DNA from: Rhynchopus sp. YZ270_cl-10
Lineage: Eukaryota; Euglenozoa; Diplonemea; Diplonemida; Diplonemidae
Assembly (NCBI GenBank): GCA_964035575.1
Contig: OZ037897.1
Location: 1,270,956-1,334,955, forward strand
DNA length: 64,000 nt
Reading direction: 5' to 3'
Shown in pieces: positions 21,271 through 28,412 of the stretch. Made by a program: the position numbers and the translations under genes. A model generated the notes under the pieces. That model saw only the letters and a program-made list of their open reading frames with translations, did no database searches and was not told the origin of the DNA. Every line of letters begins with the position of its first letter. Positions within the stretch are counted from its first letter, which is position 1.

Positions 21271-21375
21271 GGACCCCAGAAATGGGACATCCGTTAAAAT
21301 TGGATCGATACAGAGAAGATTAGCATGGTCCCTGCGCAAGGATGACACGCATTAATCGAGAAAGTATCAACTTTT
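21271..21375 (+). ncRNA. U6 spliceosomal snRNA (copy A)
   Basis: It forms part of the catalytic core of the spliceosome. The 5' stem-loop (CCC/GGG) is followed by the conserved ACAGAGA box in GATACAGAGAAGATTAGC, CCTGCGCAAGGATGACACGC, and a 3' end ATCGAGAAAGTATCAAC before T9. GATTAGCAT can pair with the U4 stretch ATTGCTGGTT found at 23531-23671. The exact 5' end is set by the conserved stem and upstream-element spacing. Confidence 0.93.
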
Positions 21376-21422
21376 TTTTTGTCCCCCGGATCACACGTAT
21401 TTTTTACACTGGTGTCTTCTTC

Positions 21423-21433
21423 ATGCTTCCCAG
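21423..21433 (+). promoter_or_regulatory. Orphan SL/snRNA-type upstream box
   Basis: ATGCTTCCCAG with a preceding TTTTTTACAC like that before SL gene 1, but no SL exon at the expected start (~21472). Probably the remnant of a lost SL unit, or the promoter of an RNA not recognised here. Confidence 0.4.
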
Positions 21434-21545
21434 ACCAACACATATGTGCAGACATACCCATCACCCACAGGTGGCAAGTGGCAGGCTGCAGTAACCCATT
21501 GAAATATTGGTTTCAAAAAACGACCATATGGTTTATGCTACTGGC

Positions 21546-21556
21546 ATGCTTCCCTG
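21546..21556 (+). promoter_or_regulatory. Upstream box of SL RNA gene 4
   Basis: ATGCTTCCCTG, beginning 49 bp before the SL start. Confidence 0.7.
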
Positions 21557-21594
21557 AGCATATACATGTCGAAAGCTGTGTAGAGAAAAAGAGC

Positions 21595-21706
21595 AACCAA
21601 CGATTTCTAAAGCTACAGTTTCTGTACTTCATTGGTATGGAAGCATGAAGATTACTCTTCTCACACAACTTTGTCAAAACATGGCCGGTTTCGAAAGAGA
21701 CTGGCC
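21595..21706 (+). ncRNA. Spliced-leader RNA, gene A4
   Basis: Exon 21595-21634 is unchanged. The bases before it read GAGC instead of GGGC, and the 3' hairpin carries GGCCGGTTTC with G-T pairs that keep the stem. T6 follows. Confidence 0.9.
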
Positions 21707-21803
21707 TTTTTTACGTTAGCATGATTGTCTTTGTGTGTCTTTGTGCAAAGCAAAAAAAAAAACACACACAAGAAGTGAGGATCTTCAAAACCACGTTTTT
21801 GAC

Positions 21804-21837
21804 CTGACCCACCTCCAACTAGACAACCCTGTCTTGT
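21804..21837 (+). promoter_or_regulatory. 34-bp upstream element of SRP RNA
   Basis: Starts CTGACCCACCTCCAAC, ends CCCTGTCTTGT, 25 bp before the RNA start. Differs from the U6 element mainly in AGACAA for GGGGCC. Confidence 0.7.
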
Positions 21838-21862
21838 ATTCCGACAATATGGTATCTATTGA

Positions 21863-22175
21863 GCCGGGATGTGTTGGCTGCATCCTGAAACCCCTAGCTT
21901 CTGGGGGGGCAAGCTTCTCCAGAACTGGGCACTCTTTGAGGTGGACCAAAGGCACCTTCAACTTCTGTGTTGATGTGTTGTCCGTGTTAGTCTACTGTCC
22001 TGTTTGCGGCCTTGGTGTAAACCAGGGCAACAATCAGAGTGAAATGGGGTGAACCGGGCCAGGCTGGTCTCACAGAGCAGCTCATAACTCCTGCAGTGGA
22101 CAGTTCAAGGATCGCAGCACAGAGCAGAGTGAGGGTGTTTCCAACTCAATGGCTTGAACTGGAGAAGCGTTTCTT
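21863..22175 (+). ncRNA. Signal recognition particle RNA (7SL, copy A)
   Basis: SRP RNA scaffolds the particle that targets nascent secretory proteins to the ER. The 5' Alu-type domain (GCCGGGATG, TGTTGGCTGCATCC) and the central SRP54-binding helix 8 region at about 22041-22095 (GGGGTGAACCGGGCCAGG, then CAGAGCAG and CATAACTCC) match the eukaryotic consensus GGTGAACCGGCCCAGG and GGAGCAGGTC. Length is about 313 nt, typical of 7SL, ending before T6 at 22174. The 3' end is approximate. Confidence 0.88.
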
Positions 22176-22288
22176 TTTTACATTTTTCCATGTGAACATT
22201 GTTTCCACATCACCATACACATGTGTTGTTGATACACCCCACCACGTTGCCCAGACCATTCCTACCCACATTATTCACCACAAGTGGC

Positions 22289-22299
22289 ATGTTTACCAG
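22289..22299 (+). promoter_or_regulatory. Upstream box of SL RNA gene 5 (weak)
   Basis: ATGTTTACCAG, the most diverged version, still beginning 49 bp before the SL start. Confidence 0.5.
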
Positions 22300-22337
22300 C
22301 ACATGTTGGTGCTTAGAGCAATGTTAAGAAAAAGGGC

Positions 22338-22450
22338 AACCAACGATTTCTAAAGCTACAGTTTCTGTACTTCATTGGTATGGAAGCATGAAGATTATAT
22401 TCTTCTCACACAACTTTGTCAAACATGGCCAGCCTCGAAAGAGACTGGCC
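22338..22450 (+). ncRNA. Spliced-leader RNA, gene A5
   Basis: Exon 22338-22377 is identical; the 3' hairpin has one mismatch (GGCCAGCCTC against GAGACTGGCC). The weaker promoter box and stem hint at a less active copy, but the RNA body is intact and the duplicated copy B5 keeps it. Confidence 0.85.
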
Positions 22451-22524
22451 TTTTTTACGTCACCATGAGAAAAAACATTCACACATATGATGCATGTACA
22501 AAGTGCACAGGTGTGTGTGTCACC

Positions 22525-22558
22525 CTGACCCACCTCCAACAAGACAACCCTGTCTTGT
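22525..22558 (+). promoter_or_regulatory. 34-bp upstream element of the 325-nt RNA
   Basis: Starts CTGACCCACCTCCAAC and ends CCCTGTCTTGT, 23 bp before the RNA start; nearly identical to the SRP RNA element. Confidence 0.7.
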
Positions 22559-22581
22559 TTTCCCATACTCTCCCTATGTTT

Positions 22582-22906
22582 GGGTGCTAAGTTAGTGTGC
22601 TACTTCGAAACCAAACAACTCGTTCAGCAACAGCTAAAACTTGAAAAGACCTTTCTATTTAAGAAAATTCTTTACAATTTTTATGATGCGGTCCTGCTGT
22701 TGGGCCTGATATGGCCCAAGGCGGAACTACTTTCATATGATGTAAATCCCGTACGTTCGTACAGAATATTACCCATGATGATTATTCTTACATTAGCGTG
22801 TAACACTAATTCTGACTGCGTTCTATTTCACACTTCAAATATTAGAACTGGATGTGGGGCTGCCAGTTTACTGGTGGTCCCGATCCAGCACACAACGCAA
22901 GCACCC
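22582..22906 (+). ncRNA. Unidentified 325-nt structured RNA (copy A)
   Basis: Not recognised as a known family. It starts GGGTGCTAAG and ends AGCACCC directly before T6, so the two ends pair (GGGTGCT/AGCACCC); GTGTGCT and AGCACAC form an inner stem and CCAGTTTACTGG a 3' hairpin. The 34-bp element upstream is shared with U6 and SRP RNA, suggesting polymerase III transcription. A diverged copy at 42002-42331 keeps the termini, inner stem, 3' hairpin and promoter while its middle changes, a pattern of RNA-level constraint. Candidates include RNase MRP/P or telomerase RNA, but no diagnostic motif of these was seen. Confidence 0.7.
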
Positions 22907-23191
22907 TTTTTTATATTACCCCACCCAGTACCCCCCCTGTGTCTGTGTTGTTGCCTAAAAAAGCATCACCTTTTACAGGCTTCCTTGTGGGGAGTGTTCG
23001 GTCAAGTGATAGTGATGAAGAAGGACAGGGGCGAGTTTTCTCGTGAAATGCTTTGAAGCCTCTGACATTGAGAGGCTCGCTCCGACCTCTGTTTTTAATA
23101 ACCCTTACCGGTAACCACTGTGTATGTATGGTATGTATGGTATGTATGATATGTTGCCTTTGTGTGTTTGTTTTTGTTTTGTTAAAAAAGA

Positions 23192-23379
23192 GGGTATGCC
23201 ACTCCTGGATGTTGTGCAGCTCCAGGGCAACATGTGTGAACGGACCAGGTTGCCCTGGCGACCCGTCACCCCAATGAGAAATTGCGTTAATATCATCAGT
23301 GCACAAGGCACTGTATCAGATATTAAGCTGATAAGAACAGATAATACACTTGATCTTAGCCAAAAGGCCGAGAAGGTAT
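23192..23379 (-). ncRNA. U2 spliceosomal snRNA (copy A)
   Basis: U2 pairs with the intron branch site. The 5' part ATACCTTCTCGGCCTTTTGG and AAGATCAAGTGTATTATCTG matches U2 closely, and the 188-nt span equals the usual U2 length. The branch-recognition sequence reads GTATTA where nearly all U2 have GTAGTA. An Sm-like site CAATTTCTCATTG and a 3' stem-loop (CAGGGCAAC/GTTGCCCTG) follow. Upstream box at -50. Divergent from U5 and U1, same strand as U4. Confidence 0.92.
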
Positions 23380-23418
23380 GACTTCTTTTTAGTCCATACC
23401 AAATTCGACACCCATGTA

Positions 23419-23429
23419 CAGGGAAGCAT
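23419..23429 (-). promoter_or_regulatory. Upstream box of U2
   Basis: On the minus strand ATGCTTCCCTG, beginning 50 bp before the U2 start. A second, weaker copy (CACTTCCCTGTG) lies in a short direct duplication at about 23487-23498. Confidence 0.7.
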
Positions 23430-23530
23430 GATGATGATCAATATTACTAGGAAACAACAAGGCAAACAGATTACACACCCATGTCACAGGGAAGTGAGCG
23501 AAGGTGATGATCAATCGTAGTAAAAACAAG

Positions 23531-23671
23531 GCCGCCGAAGCAGCTACACAAATTGCCAATGTGGCAACGCCGAAGCGGCCCATGGCGGGAATTGGGTAGT
23601 TTTCAACCAGCAATCTCTCCACAGCGTCCCTATTTGGTCATTGCTTATGGAATTATCCCGAGCGCAAGAAT
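23531..23671 (-). ncRNA. U4 spliceosomal snRNA (copy A)
   Basis: U4 chaperones U6 in the tri-snRNP. The 5' end ATTCTTGCGCTCGGG can pair with U6 GCGCAAGGAT, and ATTGCTGGTTGAAAAC with U6 GATTAGCAT. CCCAATTCCCGCCATGG and GCCACATTGGCAATTTGTG match the central and Sm regions of U4; a GCTGC-TTCG-GCGGC hairpin closes the 3' end. About 141 nt, the usual length. Confidence 0.9.
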
Positions 23672-23710
23672 ACCTCCTTTTCTCCCAGTCGTGTCACAAA
23701 GCTATGTCAA

Positions 23711-23721
23711 CAGGGAAGCGT
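23711..23721 (-). promoter_or_regulatory. Upstream box of U4
   Basis: On the minus strand ACGCTTCCCTG, beginning 50 bp before the U4 start. Confidence 0.7.
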
Positions 23722-24142
23722 GTTGGGGTGGTAACATAAAGACACCACGTAAAGCTAACACACCAGAACTACCACCACCAATGTGCCTCCCTGTAGACAT
23801 CTGTGCAGCCGATAGGTGGAACAAACAAGGGCAAGACTGTACTCTACACAGGATCTGTTTTTGAGTGCATTCGTGTTGAAGATTGTTTTCTTCGGCACAA
23901 GACCAAAGCTGGATGATGACATAGGTTGGGCATGTGCAGCATGAGCACTTGCGATGATTGTCACATACTTCTTGTATTGTTTTGTCTCTCCCCTGTATGG
24001 CGCAGGGAAGAGTACCAGGCACAGCCCTTCCACTTACAGCTTGTTTTTAAGAAAAACCTCAAAAAAGGCTTCACATTACTTTTTTCACCTTCAAGGACAT
24101 CTTGATCAATCAAGAAGTTACCACACTATCCTCGCTCTCAAC

Positions 24143-24153
24143 ATGCTTCCATG
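24143..24153 (+). promoter_or_regulatory. Upstream box of U5
   Basis: ATGCTTCCATG, beginning exactly 50 bp before the U5 start predicted from sequence alignment. Confidence 0.65.
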
Positions 24154-24192
24154 TGTAGCAAAGTGCATACAGCAATAGAACAAAACAGAGCC

Positions 24193-24303
24193 ATATCACG
24201 GTTCTTGCCCATATCGAACTCATCTTTCGCCTTTTACTAAAGATGACCGTGGGTAAGAGCCACTAAGTGAAAGCATAATTTTTGAAGGGGCCTTTGTGTC
24301 TCA
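24193..24303 (+). ncRNA. U5 spliceosomal snRNA (copy A)
   Basis: U5 loop I aligns exons at splicing. The stem ATCTTT/AAAGAT encloses the invariant loop CGCCTTTTACT (24229-24239); ATAATTTTTGAA is the Sm site. The 3' stem-loop is weak, so the 3' end is approximate. Confidence 0.9.
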
Positions 24304-24329
24304 TCTGTTTTTAAGTCTTGACAACCACT

Positions 24330-24340
24330 ACGCTTCCCTG
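24330..24340 (+). promoter_or_regulatory. Upstream box of U1
   Basis: ACGCTTCCCTG; the fixed 50-bp spacing places the U1 start at 24380. Confidence 0.7.
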
Positions 24341-24379
24341 AAGGTGTTGGAGTTTCGCATGTTGTTAAACTCAGCTAGA

Positions 24380-24540
24380 GGTTACATACCTTACTGGTGT
24401 CTGACCTGATCAACAAGGGCGTCGACACACCAGTGGCCCTTGCATTGCACTGCGCAGGGGATACTGGTGGCACTAGCTTCGGCTGGCTTGCACAGTGAAA
24501 TTTTTGACAGCGGCGGTGCTGTGCTTTGCACAAACCCGCC
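24380..24540 (+). ncRNA. U1 spliceosomal snRNA (copy A)
   Basis: U1 recognises 5' splice sites. Stem I (GTGTC/GACAC) carries the U1-70K loop GATCAACAAGG; stem II carries ATTGCACTGC, close to the U1A loop ATTGCACTCC, between CCCTTGC and GCAGGGG. The Sm site is GAAATTTTTGAC, then a hairpin GTGC-TTT-GCAC within GGCGG/CCGCC. Promoter spacing gives the 5' end GGTTACATACCTTACTGG, where ACATACCT would pair with AGGTATGT. If the RNA began at 24386 (ATACC) as in other U1 genes, the recognition sequence would read ACCTTACT instead. Confidence 0.88.
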
Positions 24541-24829
24541 TTTTTAAACAAACAAACAAACCAAAACAAACGTGATCACACAAACCATCATGTTACCCAG
24601 TAAACCCAGTAAACCCAGCACACTGGTCTAGAGGGATCGACCACTGAGTGGTGACCTGTGAGCACACAGGCACCTGCTCCGATGCAGTAGTGCAGCGCAC
24701 TAAGTGCTGTGCTAAGGACTGGCCAAACTTGTTAAACCTGCTGACCCACAAACCGGTTTTCACAACCGAAGCAAAAACAAGCTCAGAAATAAAAAGCTCT
24801 TCAAAGGTTTTCGAACCTGACTCAGTATT

Positions 24830-24948
24830 GGATTCGGCCATACTCTGGTGAATACACCTCATCCCGCCTGATTTGAGAAGTTAAGCACCAGCAGGCCTGG
24901 ATAGTACTGGCGTGGGTGACCAGCTGGGAAGTCCGGGTGCTTGAATCC
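24830..24948 (+). rRNA. 5S rRNA, gene 1
   Basis: 119 nt with paired ends GGATTC/GAATCC, internal promoter region GAGAAGTTAAGC and GGATAGTACTGGCGTGGGTG, GACCAGCTGGGAAGTCC, then a T-run. It lies in the ~345 bp missing from copy B. Confidence 0.95.
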
Positions 24949-24996
24949 TTTTTGCTTTTCTTCCGTGTTGGTGTGTGGTTTTAGGACATCCAGACC

Positions 24997-25030
24997 CTGA
25001 CCCACCTCCAACAAGACAACCCTGTCTTGT
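24997..25030 (+). promoter_or_regulatory. 34-bp upstream element before a possible second RNA
   Basis: Starts CTGACCCACCTCCAAC and ends CCCTGTCTTGT, identical in form to those of SRP RNA and the 325-nt RNA. Confidence 0.6.
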
Positions 25031-25054
25031 ATCCCTGTGTTTGTTGCACTATCC

Positions 25055-25435
25055 AGAGAGCAGAAATGAGGGGAGACTACACCACCGACGGTGCTTCAGC
25101 CTACAGGAGCATGCTGGAATGTGAATGCTGCATGACAGCATTCACAATTTCACCTTTGGTGAGATGGAGATGAGCGCAAAGGTGCAAAAATGCACAACAA
25201 AAACTGAGGAAGAGGCATCCATACTCCCCAGAAGGGACGTGCGCACCTGCAGCCAAAAATTCTCCTGTGCTTAATATCATGCGCGCTGGGGATGCCGAAA
25301 TAGCTAAACTGTTGCAAGAAGTGGGACTAATTCCCAGGCAGTTGCCCTGTACAACATGCAAGTCCACAATGCCAGAAACACTGTACTGGACACCAAGATA
25401 CTCCAAGAAGATCGCAAACTGGCCTTATTTTAGGT
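25055..25435 (+). ncRNA. Possible second unidentified RNA (copy A)
   Basis: Proposed only because a full 34-bp element stands 24 bp upstream. The region has a strong hairpin (GTGAATGCTG/CAGCATTCAC near 25118-25142) but no terminal stem or clear T-run, so both ends are guesses. Copy B has a GTGC insertion and has lost most of the upstream element. No protein or RNA family recognised. Confidence 0.35.
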
Positions 25436-25584
25436 GAAATGACCTAATGCAGAGTGCAGCGGAACAGGGGAGACAAATAAAGTTTCCTGTACCATGCAAC
25501 ACCCAAGACCTTTTGCACAAGTGAAGCAAAAACAAGCTCAGAAATATAAAGCTCTTCAAAGGTTTTCCACCCAGACCCATTATT

Positions 25585-25703
25585 GGATTCGGCCATACTC
25601 TGGTGAATACACCTCATCCCGCCTGATTTGAGAAGTTAAGCACCAGCAGGCCTGGATAGTACTGGCGTGGGTGACCAGCTGGGAAGTCCGGGTGCTTGAA
25701 TCC
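25585..25703 (+). rRNA. 5S rRNA, gene 2
   Basis: 119 nt, identical in form to gene 1 (GGATTC/GAATCC ends, internal control region, T-run). Retained in copy B at 53479. Confidence 0.95.
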
Positions 25704-25786
25704 TTTTTTCCTTATTTGTGGTGTAACACACAGAAGTTGGTTGAAAAGTGAACTGATAGTATTCAGCGCAAAGCATGATTATTGAA

Positions 25787-25858
25787 GGGTATATAGCTCA
25801 GTGGTAGAGCATTCGGCTGCAGTCCGAACGGTCCCTGGTTCGAACCCGGGTGTGCCCT
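25787..25858 (+). tRNA. tRNA-Cys(GCA)
   Basis: Cloverleaf with stem TTCGG/CCGAA and loop CTGCAGT (T33). First gene of the tRNA cluster; 84 bp after 5S gene 2. Confidence 0.95.
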
Positions 25859-25952
25859 CTCTTTTTTGTTTCAAGATTTTCTGTGTGTTACTTTTCCCCT
25901 TTTGGTTTTGAATTTCATCCCCACCTTGTAAAGATTCGTTTAAGAAATGTAA

Positions 25953-26025
25953 GGGGGTTTAGCTCAAATGGTAGAGCGCTCGCTCAGCATGCGAGAGGTA
26001 GAGGGATCGATACCCTCAATCTCCA
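25953..26025 (+). tRNA. tRNA-Ala(AGC), C33
   Basis: Stem CTCGC/GCGAG, loop TCAGCAT: position 33 is C, where plant and animal counterparts have T (TTAGCAT). The same base is present in copy B. Confidence 0.93.
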
Positions 26026-26116
26026 AACATTTTTTGGCTTGGAAACACTGTTGTGATATTTCCAGATCTCAATTCTTTTTGGTACCAAAGAAAAAGAAGG
26101 AAGCGACAGAATTGTA

Positions 26117-26188
26117 TCTCCTATGGTGTAGTGGTTAGCACTCGAGACTCTGAATCTCGCGACCGCGGTTCGAATCCGCGTAGGAGAA
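26117..26188 (+). tRNA. tRNA-Gln(CTG)
   Basis: Acceptor TCTCCTA/TAGGAGA, loop CTCTGAA. Confidence 0.95.
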
Positions 26189-26281
26189 CTTTCCTTTTTC
26201 TCCGTTTCGTCCCTTGTTATTCTCCTCTGTGACTGGTTGAAACGCATTCCCACTTCCATATTCTTGTTGGCTTTTATTGAA

Positions 26282-26363
26282 GGCGAGATGGCCGAGTGGT
26301 CTAAGGCGCCAGGTTAAGGCCCTGGTCCCTTCGGGGGCGTGGGTTCAAACCCCACTCTCGTCA
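26282..26363 (+). tRNA. tRNA-Leu(AAG)
   Basis: Long variable arm, stem CCAGG/CCTGG, loop TTAAGGC. Intact here; its copy B is interrupted at the AGGTTAAG in the anticodon arm. Confidence 0.95.
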
Positions 26364-26452
26364 CTTGTTATTCTTTTTCATTTTCATTTTCAATCTATCC
26401 CTTTTGTTTTGTTTTCAAGATTGTGCAAAACACAAAAAGCACACTTGTCAGG

Positions 26453-26525
26453 TCCTCCTTGGCGCAGTCGGTAGCGCGTCAGGCTGTTAACCTGCAGGTC
26501 GTTGGTTCGAACCCAACAGGAGGAG
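26453..26525 (+). tRNA. tRNA-Asn(GTT), gene 1
   Basis: Acceptor TCCTCCT/AGGAGGA, loop CTGTTAA. Identical to gene 2 at 34506. Confidence 0.95.
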
Positions 26526-26584
26526 ACTTTTTTCCCTTCTCAAACCATTTTCTGTTCTTTGCAAAAGTCATAAAAAACTGGGAA

Positions 26585-26621
26585 GGCGAGATGGCCGAGC
26601 GGTCTAAGGCGCCAGGTTTAG
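26585..26621 (+). pseudogene. tRNA-Leu(TAG), 5' half, interrupted
   Basis: The gene is split inside its anticodon arm by element copy 1; the 3' half resumes at 27895. Joined, the halves give a normal Leu(TAG) with loop TTTAGGC and a long variable arm. AGGTTTAG is duplicated on both sides. No other Leu(TAG) gene is visible in the window. Confidence 0.92.
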
Positions 26622-27894
26622 GGCCATACTGACTTACATGGTTATGGGAAAACTTACATGTTTATGGAAAAAACTGACTTACATGTTTATGAAAAACATG
26701 ACTTACATGTTTATTAAGCCGGGGATTTTTGTGTACAAATAAACATGTAAGTCATGTTTTTCATAACCATGTAAGTCATGTTTAGATTTTTGCCGGTTCA
26801 TAACCATGTAAGTCATGTTTTTCATAAACATGTAAGTCAGTTTTTTTTTGAGGTCAGGTCGACATTCAATACCCGGGTCGGGAACATATTTCTGCCACTT
26901 AGCCAAAAACTGACTTGTCTCGGGGGTTGAACCCGCTACCATAAGAAAAATTTTACCTGCGTGGTAACCACTCGGCTACACTGTCTCATACTTCTCCACA
27001 CAGTTTTTCTGAAGAGGTCCTGACCAATTGCGGGTTCTAGGTTACGTTATCTGACTGGTGGCTGTGCGGGTTTGCGGGTTTGCGGGTGCGCGGGTTTGCG
27101 GGTTCGAGGTTGCGTTATCTGGCTGGTGTGGTGGTGCGGGTGCGCGGGGTTCGGGCAACGTTATCTGGTTCGTGGGTTAATAAGCTGGCTGGTGGGTGCG
27201 GGTGCGCGGGAACCTGCTGGTTCTAGGTTGCGTTATCTGGCTGGTGGTTGTGCGGGTTTGCGGGTTGACGGGTGCGCGGGTTTGCGGTCCCTAGCTGGTT
27301 CGTGTGGTTGTGCGGGTGCGCGGGGTTCGGGCAACGTTATCTGGCTGGTGTGGTTAATAAGCTGGCTGGTGGGTGCGGGTGCGCGGGAACCTGCTGGTTC
27401 TAGGTTGCGTTATCCGGTTGGTGTGGTTGTGCGGGTGCGCGGGGTTCGGGTAACGTTATCTGGTTCGTGGGTTAATAAGCTGGCTGGTGGGTGCGGGTGC
27501 GCGGGAACCTGCTGGTTCTAGGTTGCGTTATCTGGTTCGTGTGGCTGATAGGGTTCTCGGGGGTCAGTTACTTAGCTGGCTCGTGTGCTATGTTATGTGG
27601 GTGAACACCATCAGTATCCTTCCCCACGGACTAAGGGTAAAACACTTTGCACACAGACACAAAAATTTTGCCAGAGGTCTTCTCATAAGAAATTTTTCAC
27701 AGGCAAAAAAAAAATTTTTTTTTCGAACGAGCTTTTTCTGAAGAAAAATTTTTTTTGTGTAGAAAAAATTTTTTGGCCTGTAAGTGGGTCAACCTGAAAA
27801 TCCATAAACATGTAAGTTTCCCACCATAAACATGTAAGTCATGTTTTTCCCAAAACATGTAAGTGGATCCCAAAACATGTAAGTCATGGTCACC
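26622..27894. mobile_element. tRNA-inserted inverted-repeat element, copy 1 (1273 bp)
   Basis: Flanked by the 8-bp duplication AGGTTTAG (26614-26621, 27895-27902). The left end GGCCATACTGACTTACATG and the inverted right end GGTGACCATGACTTACATG form imperfect terminal repeats, with the motif ACTTACATGTTTATG repeated inward. Inside: a tRNA-like box A/box B segment, ~0.5 kb of G/T-rich internal repeats, and A/T hairpins. No transposase. 8-bp duplications fit hAT, P or Merlin-like non-autonomous elements; the family is not settled. Near-identical to copy 2. Confidence 0.85.
26916..26987 (-). other. tRNA-like segment inside element copy 1
   Basis: On the minus strand TAGCCGAGTGG matches a box A and GGGTTCAACCC a box B, with a short variable middle. 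It could act as an internal polymerase III promoter, as in SINE heads; it does not fold into a complete tRNA. Same segment in copies 2-4 (33386, 38443, 56789). Confidence 0.6.
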
Positions 27895-27947
27895 AGGTTT
27901 AGGCCCTGGTCTCTTCGGAGGCGTGGGTTCAAACCCCACTCTCGTCA
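27895..27947 (+). pseudogene. tRNA-Leu(TAG), 3' half
   Basis: Starts with the duplicated AGGTTTAG, then the anticodon stem, variable arm (CTCTTCGGAG), T-arm GGGTTCAAACCCC and acceptor TCTCGTC. Confidence 0.92.
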
Positions 27948-28011
27948 CGTTATTACCATTTTTCCGCAGAAAACCCACCTCTTGTGGAAAACAGTTCCGG
28001 TCATTATTGTA

Positions 28012-28084
28012 GCAGCTATCGTCTAGTGGTTAGGACGCTCGCCTCACACGCGAGAGATCGTCGGTTCAATCCCGACTAGCTGTA
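28012..28084 (+). tRNA. tRNA-Val(CAC)
   Basis: Stem CTCGC/GCGAG, loop CTCACAC; acceptor closes with a G-T pair. Confidence 0.93.
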
Positions 28085-28174
28085 ATTTCTTTTTGAACTT
28101 TCCTTCACATTTTCGTTCAATGCAACGATCGAAAAGATGTCCCCATGCAGATAATAGTTTTGCCTACTATCAGA

Positions 28175-28246
28175 TCCGCTGTAGTATAGTGGTTAGAACA
28201 GCCGGCTCTCACCCGGCAGACCGGGGTTCAATTCCCCGCAGCGGAA
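28175..28246 (+). tRNA. tRNA-Glu(CTC)
   Basis: Acceptor TCCGCTG/CAGCGGA, loop CTCTCAC. Confidence 0.95.
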
Positions 28247-28340
28247 AATACCTTTTTTTAGACCAAGTTTTGGAGAGAAGAATTTCTGACTTTTGAATAT
28301 TAACGCCATCATGTAAATCTGGATGAAGAAAATAATCAGT

Positions 28341-28412
28341 GGCTTAGTGGTCTAGTGGCATGATTCTCGCTTCGGGTGCGAGAGGTCCAGGGTTCGATTC
28401 CCTGCTGAGCCC
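28341..28412 (+). tRNA. tRNA-Pro(CGG)
   Basis: Acceptor GGCTTAG/CTGAGCC, loop TTCGGGT. Differs from Pro(TGG) at 37732 essentially only in the anticodon. Confidence 0.95.

Larger units (their letters stand above)
16130..26318. repeat. Large segmental duplication, copy A
   Basis: This segment matches 44401-54220 at roughly 99%, with the offset falling from 28271 to about 27900 through small indels and one ~345-bp difference. It carries the SL/snRNA/SRP/5S cluster and the first four tRNA genes. The right limit is the 8-bp AGGTTAAG in tRNA-Leu(AAG), where copy B is interrupted by a mobile element, so A shows the undisturbed site. Confidence 0.9.

Noticed and set aside
22775-22825. The 325-nt RNA as U3 snoRNA (ATGATGA and CTGA)
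   Set aside because: The boxes are not kept in the diverged copy and no box A or GAC-type U3 region was found.
23012-23065. C/D snoRNA between the 325-nt RNA and U2 (GTGATGA and CTGA about 45 bp apart)
   Set aside because: No convincing terminal stem, internal boxes or promoter; the motifs are short enough to occur by chance.
24386-24400. U1 start at ATACC by simple alignment with other U1 genes
   Set aside because: It breaks the 49-50-bp promoter spacing seen in nine other genes and gives a poorer donor match; kept only as an alternative.
27072-27521. Gly/Cys/Arg-rich open frames in the G/T-rich part of the tRNA-inserted elements
   Set aside because: Composition and overlap in several frames reflect internal repeats; no transposase motif.
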